A stretch of 64,000 nt of DNA. It comes from Hedera helix. Lineage: Eukaryota; Streptophyta; Magnoliopsida; Apiales; Araliaceae. The notes beneath the pieces were generated by a model that saw only the letters and a program-made list of their open reading frames with translations, did no database searches and was not told the origin of the DNA. The number at the start of each line of letters is the position of its first letter. Within the stretch, counting starts at the first letter, position 1. The stretch is taken from the NCBI GenBank assembly GCA_947179155.2, contig OX359270.1, positions 22,693,556 through 22,757,555 on the forward strand. The letters run 5' to 3'. Positions 57,831-64,000 of this stretch are shown here, one piece after another. A program made the position numbers and the translations under genes.

Positions 57831-59209
57831 AACAGGATAAACTAGTAAAAGAGAATGCTATAATGGAGTTTGAGGTAAAAGGTCTAAATGATTCGGAAAA
57901 GAAATTGACAAAAATAGAAGTGAGTCCAACCTTATTGGATAAGGTGAAAGAGGTTCAAGACGGAGATGAAAAATGTGATAGTATATGGAAGAGAATGGCT
58001 GATGGAGAAGAGATCAAGTTCAAAGTGGATAGCAAATGATTGCTAAGATTTGAAGAGCGAGTTTGGGTACCGTTAGTATTGGATTTAAGATAAGAGATTT
58101 TGCAAGAGGCCCACAAATATGAGATAGTTGATACATCTAAGTATTATGAAGATGTATTAAGATCTACGTCAGTATTTTTTGTGGCCAAACATGTAGAGAG
58201 AGGTTATGGAGTGTGTTAGCCGTTGCCTAACTTGTCAAATGGTTAAGGTATAACATCAAAGACCGAGCGGGTTATTTTAACCATTAGAAATTCCTAAATA
58301 AAAGTGGGAGCGTATCGTGATGGATTTTGTAGTAGGACTTCCAGTAACACAGAAATGGTACGACGCTATATGGGTGATCATAGATCGACTAACAAAGTTA
58401 GCGCACTTTTTGCCGATCAAGATTAGGTTCAATTTGGATTTAGTTAGCCAAGTTGTACATCAAATAGATAGTTTCAAGACATGGAGTGTCGGTATCAATT
58501 GTTTCTGATAGAGATCCACACTTCACGCCCAATTTTTTTAGGAGTCTTCAAGAAAGAATGGGGGACGCAGTTAAGGTTAAGTACCACGTATCATCCATAG
58601 ACTGACAAAGCGAAAGAATAATTCAAACATTAAAAGACACACTTAAAGCCTATGTGATGGATTTCAAGGACAGTTGGGAGGACCATCTCCCTTTAGTAAA
58701 ATTTGTGTATAATAAGAGTTGTCATGCGAGCATAAGCATGCCACCTTATGACGCCTTGTATGGGAGGAAATGCAAAACACCCTTATGTTGGGATGAAGTA
58801 GGGGAACGTTGACTGTTGGGGCCAAAATTGGTTTTGCAGACAATAGAGATTATTAGAGATATAAGAGATTGTCTGGTAGCAGTTCAAGATCGACAGAAGA
58901 AGTATGCAAATTTGCATCGTCAGAAAAAAGATTTCAAGGTGGGAAATTTTATGTTTTTGAAGGTATCTCCCTGGTAAGGGAGGATAAGATTTGGAAAAAA
59001 AGAAAAACTGAGCCCTAGGTTCATATGACTGTTTGAGATATTGAAGAGAGTGGGCGAGGTGGCGTGCGAGGTAGTTTTACCTCCTAAATTGGAACATATT
59101 CATAATGTGTTTCATGTGTCAGTGTTGTGACCATACAAGCCTAATTATAAACACGTCATATCCTATGAGCCGATTCAAGTTGAGAAAGACTTATCATATA
59201 AATAAATTC
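57831..59209 (+). pseudogene. Chromovirus D integrase
   Basis: The zinc domain is poorly preserved (near 58085-58250, ending CLTCQMVKV). The core starts MDFVVGLPVTQKWYDAIWVI (58320), with the first Asp in MDF, and IIDRLTKLAHFLPI follows. After a frame change near 58490 come SDRDPHFTPNFF (second Asp, about 58508) and SERIIQTLKDTLKAYV (catalytic Glu region, about 58612). Later HLPLVKFVYNKSCHASISMP and PYDALYGRKCKTPL match the family closely. Stops are at 58036, 58598 and 58810, among others. The GPF/Y-like C-terminal part is readable to about 59200. Confidence 0.8.
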
Positions 59210-59358
59210 ATGTTCAGATACTAGATAGGAAAGAACAAACTTTAAAAAATAAGGTTATACATTCTGTCAAAGTACTTTGGAGGAACCACAATACCGAAAA
59301 AACTACGTGGGAACTTGAAGAAAATATGAGGAATAACTATTCGAATCTTTTTGAGTAA
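59210..59358 (+). pseudogene. Chromodomain at the end of chromovirus D pol
   Basis: Reads ILDRKEQTLKNKVIHSVKVL, then WRNHNTEKTTWELEENMRNN and YSNLFE, with the TAA at 59356. The pattern (hydrophobic-K-V-L-W, N/H, TTWE, E) is the plant retrotransposon chromodomain fused to integrase, thought to steer insertion to heterochromatin by binding methylated histone H3. This stretch has no internal stop. Confidence 0.85.
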
Positions 59359-59393
59359 CCTTGAATTTATAATTTCAATTACTGAATTCTAAT

Positions 59394-59405
59394 AAGGGGG
59401 GAGAA
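59394..59405 (+). other. Polypurine tract of chromovirus D
   Basis: AAGGGGGGAGAA directly before the 3' LTR start TGTAATGACC. It primes plus-strand DNA synthesis. Confidence 0.8.
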
Positions 59406-59836
59406 TGTAATGACCATAAAAATTTTAAATCACATTGTAATTAAAATTTATAACTAATTATCAATTAAATAATTTTTTGTGCGAAGTAATTGTACATCTA
59501 TGTGATTGGAAGAATATTTATATGTGTGTATTTTTATTTGCCTATTAAATGTAATAAGGTAGTAGAATTAAAGAATAAATTAATTAAACAAGCCCAAAAC
59601 CTTATGTGTACTAGGGTTTGCAGTTAAACAAATTCTTTTAGTCCAAATTAATTATAAAAAGGAAAGTCTTATTGGATTATATGATTAATCTAAGGGTGTT
59701 ATTAAATAAGGCAAATAGTATTGAACTAGTAGCCCAATATGGATTTAATTGACTAACCCAATTAATTGTTGTTGGAAGCCCAAAAATGTAATTTCAAGAC
59801 CAATGAGTAACCAAATTTGTGCACGTGTTGGTTAAG

Positions 59837-59878
<42 letters not shown>

Positions 59879-60223
59879 GTCGGCCAAATAGGGGGGGGGA
59901 GCCCAAGGTGGGTGCAATGCTCTAAGTTTCTCCTTAATTTACTCCAAGAAAAGCCTCCCCAATGCACATTAAATCTCCCTAAAAAGTGGACCTTGTTTTT
60001 GTGAGAATAGGGACTTCATTAACTATGTGTTGGTTGATTAGTGAAGTTAAGTGCACTTAGTTAAGTTTTATAAATAGAATGCTCCATCAAAGCTTGTAAG
60101 AGTTGGTTTATTTGAAAGTTCACCAACTATAGAAACTTGATAGCTTCCTTGAGAGCTTTGTTAGAGAAACACTTGAGAGACGTTGTAAACTAGCCATTTT
60201 AGGGTGGAGATCAAGAGTGAAGG
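59406..60223 (+). repeat. Chromovirus D 3' LTR, first part
   Basis: Starts TGTAATGACCATAAAAATTT. It contains a TA microsatellite (59838-59876), a TATA box (TATAAATAGAATG near 60069) and a stretch (60120-60200) similar to solo LTR S2 read in reverse. At 60224 another LTR begins, in minus orientation, and interrupts it. The end of the D LTR is outside the window. Confidence 0.75.
59838..59876. repeat. (TA)n microsatellite
   Basis: Uninterrupted TA dinucleotides inside the chromovirus D 3' LTR. Confidence 0.95.
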
Positions 60224-60566
60224 TGTAACGCCCCCAAAATCCACCGCACTTTTTCCTGCAACGAACCTTGTGCGTTAATTTCAAACATCTATCGACTTAA
60301 ACAATGATCCCATAATCATATTGGTTGAATTAGTCTTATTTTAGACAATACATTAAAAATTTCTCTTAACTTTGTCCCTGAATCTTAACTTGATCTCAGT
60401 CTCATAAGTATACAAGTATCAACTTGTATTTCATCCGTATAAATGGATAACACCATATATAACGATCTAATTTTAACTTTAAGATATAAATATTCTATAA
60501 CTTTACATGTTCCAACATCCACAACATTAAATCATTAGGACGGCTCTTAGGAACAGAGAATCCCGC

Positions 60567-60641
60567 GATGAATGTTTGTATCTTCACCCGTGATAAATGT
60601 TTGCATCTTTATCCGTGACAAATGGTTGTATCTTTGTTTGG
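60567..60641. repeat. 25-bp tandem repeat (3 copies)
   Basis: GATGAATGTTTGTATCTTCA-type units at 60567, 60592 and 60617, inside LTR L4. Confidence 0.85.
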
Positions 60642-61538
60642 TGCAAAATCCTATTTCCGTACAGAACATTACCCAACTAGTTAAAACCTTCATTCAAAAC
60701 ATATTTGTTTATAGTGATATCTCTTCATATCAATAATCCTAATTATATGGTATTCAGAATAAATATAACGAATTATACCTGAGTCCGAGGAACCTTAACG
60801 ATGGATTTGACCAGCCAACATCACTTAGTCCTGTCTCGGATGTACAACACTCACAAGTTATTTACCGATCCTAGGTTATATCAAAATAAGGACATAACAA
60901 CATTCTGATGATAATAATTTATATCATTCATTCAATATTTGGTTACATGTTTGTTTGTTCGTATTACAACAGTCGTTATGACTTATAAAAATACAAGTAA
61001 TAAACATGAAAACCTAATCTACGATTCATCTTTACGTTCATGATCTTCTTAACGTTCATCTTTAATCTGCAAATAAATTTTTATTCGTAAGAATGAGCAC
61101 GACGGCTCAACAAGTCTAACGTGCAGCACATACGCAGTTTATGCTTTCATATAAACTTTAACATGCCTTGACTGAACATAATTCTCCATTTAATATTACA
61201 TATAACTCACATTCCAATAATTTATATCACATTGACACACAAAGTGTATAAATCATGTTCATAACTCGTAACCATAACATATAACAGTTAGAATGCTTTT
61301 AAACATCAGTTAAAAACTTCACATAACAAGAGTTAGAAGACTTGCCTTAATTTGATAATACAGTTTAAGTTAATATCTGCGTTTAATCATACGGCCTACA
61401 AGGTATGTGAGGTTGACATAACCATTAGTCCTATTACAACTCCATAATCTAGTTAATAATAACTAGTTTATTTATTTTTTCTTGCCTCACTAACATATGA
61501 ACATAAACTAGACATGCAAGACTAGTTTCATTGTTCAT

Positions 61539-62214
61539 TGTGAGGATCCGAATTTTCAGGAATTTTTTAATAATATTAAATGAGAATTTAATTGATAAAA
61601 TTATCAAAATTGTTTAAATTATTTATGATATAAGTAATTTAAAGTGTGTGAAGGAATTTAATTGTTAAATTAAATATGTATCAAGATGGTGATGAATTGT
61701 GTGGATTTAAAATAAATGAAAAGGTAAATAAATTGTTTGAAAACAATTTATGAAAAATGTGTGTAGTTATATCTAATTGTACAACAATAATTGTACAATT
61801 CATTTTGGTTATTTAAAAACTAATTGTGAAAGCCAATTAAATTTTGATGTGTAATCTATTACACTAAAAGTATTATTTATATATATATTGTACATAAATA
61901 AATTGTTGTTAGCAATTTATGAAAATGAGCCATGAATTACACAATTAAATGTGTAATATGAATTGTATAATTTAATAAAATTATTTAAAGTAATTATTAT
62001 AGTGAAATTAATTTTATTTTTGTGTATTTAGTCACACATGTGGTATTAATTGGTATAACAAATTACATCCGTTTTTAATGAAACGAAATTATAAATGTTT
62101 GCGAAGATATGTATGATTTAAATAATATTTTTATTAGAATACATGTAATGATATTATTTACATTACATGTATAATAAAGAAGATTATATGTAAATATATT
62201 AATATGTGTGTGCC

Positions 62215-62281
<67 letters not shown>

Positions 62282-62318
62282 CCTAGATGATATAAAGTGT
62301 GCGTGTGTGTAGTATGTG

Positions 62319-62378
<60 letters not shown>

Positions 62379-63676
62379 TATATCTTATGTATATCATAGA
62401 ATGGGTGAGTTAGCATAATGAGTCCACTTTATAATTAATAAGCTTGCAAGGTGGTCCAATGAAAATCAACCAACTCAAAAGCTGGAAAGTGGGCACATCA
62501 AATAAATGAACAAGGAAAGAAGAGGAGGAATGCGGATAAGGAAGAAAAAAAAAATCTCTCTCATTGTAAGCTTAAGCTACGGGAAAAAAGAGGGGAAAAA
62601 ATGGAAATCACAAGTGAGTTATTCTCCAAGGGAGTTCTGAATTCGGTTTCTTGAGCACAACTGGATCAATTCATCAATCAAGAGTTAAGGTTATTTGACG
62701 AATGATAAAGATCAAAGAAATGTTAATTGACGAACAAGACTATACGCCGGATGTTTGTAAGTGTTATGTAATGAATGCAAACCGAGGCAAGTTCTTCAGT
62801 ACTTTTATGTTAAATGTTTAACTGTTAGGATATGTGAAAACTTGTCAAATATATAGGAATTATGTGTTATGTGATACGTGGATAATATGACAACTATGTG
62901 TACTTTGTTGCAATGATATGAGATATATTGCTATAGTAGAAGCACAAGCACATGATGTATGACACACACCAAGCATGATAAGGTATGTGCTACGTGAAGT
63001 ATAAATTGTTGAACTTGCTGAGCCGTTGTGCTCATTACTTGCTTAATAAACATTTTTGCAAAAAAGAAATAACTTTCAAGAATATCAGAGATGATAGAGA
63101 TGAATTACCTAGAAGGTTGGAAATGTAATTGCTATATTTTCAACATTATGATTCAATGTGAGAATTTGTTAATTTACTGTGATGAATTGTTTATATATAT
63201 AAGTTGAATCTAGATATGATAAAAATTCAATTATGAACTGTGATCGATCAGGATAATTGCTACGATAGAAATTATTTTATGTTTGATTATGAATGACGCA
63301 ACAAGGAATATTTGTATGAAAATAAATGACTGTAAATTTTAAATTAATAAATAGTTGTACGGATATGAAAGGATATTAAATTTTGAATGATGAGATTTAA
63401 GATATTGGTTACAGAAAGAAAAGTAAAGGTTACGATCAAAGGACTAGGATCGAGATATAAAGATTTTACATATTCAAATATTTTAATACAATGAATGGAG
63501 AAAAAGAAAATTTTATTCCAAAATTTTGGTAATTGTTGATTCTAAATATCAGATAATGGATTAATTAAGGTGGTTAAAGATATATTAACGAACCGAAATT
63601 TGGACGTAAGGCAAATAATATTGAATGCATATGAAAATTAAGATAACAAAGTGGGTCGAATTTCGGAGTCGTTACA
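61539..63676 (+). mobile_element. Solo LTR S3 (chromovirus-type) with perfect TSD
   Basis: 2138-bp noncoding insertion, starting TGTGAGGATCCGAATTTTC and ending TTTCGGAGTCGTTACA. It is flanked by a perfect 5-bp duplication TTCAT (61534-61538 and 63677-63681). The shared block AACTTGCTGAGCC, then GCTCATTACTTGC, lies at 63012-63045. It carries a TA and a TG microsatellite in its first third. No coding DNA or primer site, hence a solo LTR. Confidence 0.85.
62216..62376. repeat. (TA)n and (TG)n microsatellites
   Basis: About 62 bp of TA (62216-62279) and about 55 bp of TG (62322-62376), separated by about 40 bp, inside solo LTR S3. Confidence 0.95.
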
Positions 63677-64000
63677 TTCATTGCTTTGATTAATTTGAAC
63701 ATAATAACCGTTAATATTTTTTATCTTTTTTTCCTTATACATGAAATAAAATTGGACATTATATCCGTTTATAAAGAAGACTTTTTCTACTTTATATAAA
63801 ATAATTTGAGCATTATAACTGCATATAAAATGAGTATTTGAACGAATACTTTAAGAAAATTTTAGCATTATAACTGCTTATAAAATGAATATTTGAATGA
63901 ATACTTTTAAGAAAATTTCAGCATTATAACTGCTTTATAAAATGAGTATTTAAATAAATACTTTACGAACATTTCAGCATTATAACTACTTATAATAGTA

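Larger units (their letters stand above)
49960..60223 (+). mobile_element. Chromovirus D (Ty3/gypsy with chromodomain, Tekay/Del-like)
   Basis: Element in + orientation: a 76-bp remnant of the 5' LTR (to 50035), primer site, long leader with an extra ORF split by solo LTR S2, gag, protease, RT, RNase H, integrase and C-terminal chromodomain, polypurine tract, and the 3' LTR from 59406 (itself interrupted at 60224). RNase H before integrase plus the chromodomain place it in the chromoviruses; the long LTRs and termini suggest the Tekay/Del group (inference). All coding parts contain many stops, and the RT active site is changed. Confidence 0.85.
60224..64000 (-). repeat. LTR L4 (chromovirus-type), partial, interrupted by S3
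   Basis: On the + strand it starts TGTAACGCCCCCAAAATCC, the reverse complement of an LTR end of the form GGGGGCGTTACA. The shared LTR block is present in reverse at about 61089-61115 (GAATGAGCACGACGGCTCAA). The LTR runs to 61538, is interrupted by S3, and continues from 63682 to the end of the window. Internal sequence beyond the LTR, if any, is not visible. The segment 63682-64000 has a repeated phrase ATTATAACTGCTTATAAAAT about every 60-70 bp. Confidence 0.6.

Overview
This window looks like heterochromatic, repeat-packed DNA from a flowering plant, probably a eudicot. The DNA is AT-rich, and nearly everything recognisable is a plant transposable element: Ty1/copia, Athila-like Ty3/gypsy, a chromodomain-bearing Ty3/gypsy (chromovirus), CACTA and hAT elements. 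I cannot name the species. I see no intact host gene, tRNA, rRNA or CRISPR array. The only possible host-gene traces are minus-strand exon fragments between 10.9 and 14.4 kb.

Layout. 1-4622: copia copy A (+), lacking its 5' LTR and everything after RT. About 4623-7605: an LTR-like stretch (LTR E) split by a 1.6-kb non-autonomous CACTA element (5912-7547, target duplication GTA). 7606-17143: old noncoding DNA with a hAT MITE (11411-11997), a two-exon acidic gene fragment (10937-12742, -), a HAD-phosphatase-like first exon (14315-14396, -) just inside a CACTA right end (14675), and another CACTA left end (16326). 17144-28681: a complete 11.5-kb Athila-type element (+) with 1.27-kb LTRs, a perfect GTAAT duplication, tRNA-Asp-type primer site, gag-pol and a third envelope-like ORF. 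29480-39008: copia copy B (-), 9.5 kb, both LTRs, duplication TAAAT/TAAAC. About 39190-49959: copia copy C (-), truncated at its 3' end, with a 3.4-kb solo LTR inside it (39503-42884, CATAT duplication) and a tandem partial LTR at its 5' end. 49960-60223: chromovirus D (+) with an extra acidic/coiled-coil ORF before gag, itself split by a 3.5-kb solo LTR (50600-54077), then gag, protease, RT, RNase H, integrase and chromodomain. 59406-64000: the 3' LTR of D, interrupted by a minus-oriented related LTR (from 60224), which is interrupted in turn by a 2.1-kb solo LTR (61539-63676, TTCAT duplication).

How the parts work together. These are life-cycle modules of separate retroelements: an LTR promoter drives an RNA; gag packages it; protease, RT, RNase H and integrase copy and insert it; primer sites and polypurine tracts start the two DNA strands. 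Nearly every coding module here carries stops, frame changes or lost catalytic residues, so movement would depend on proteins supplied by other copies. The Athila element is the best preserved. The nesting gives relative ages: CACTA I is younger than LTR E, solo LTR S1 is younger than copia C, S2 is younger than D, and S3 is younger than L4, which is younger than D.

The features most worth a second look are the palindrome array directly upstream of the TATA box in the copia B LTRs, CpG-rich islands recurring in unrelated elements, the extra ORF of chromovirus D, and the possible gene-capturing CACTA end near 14.3-14.7 kb.
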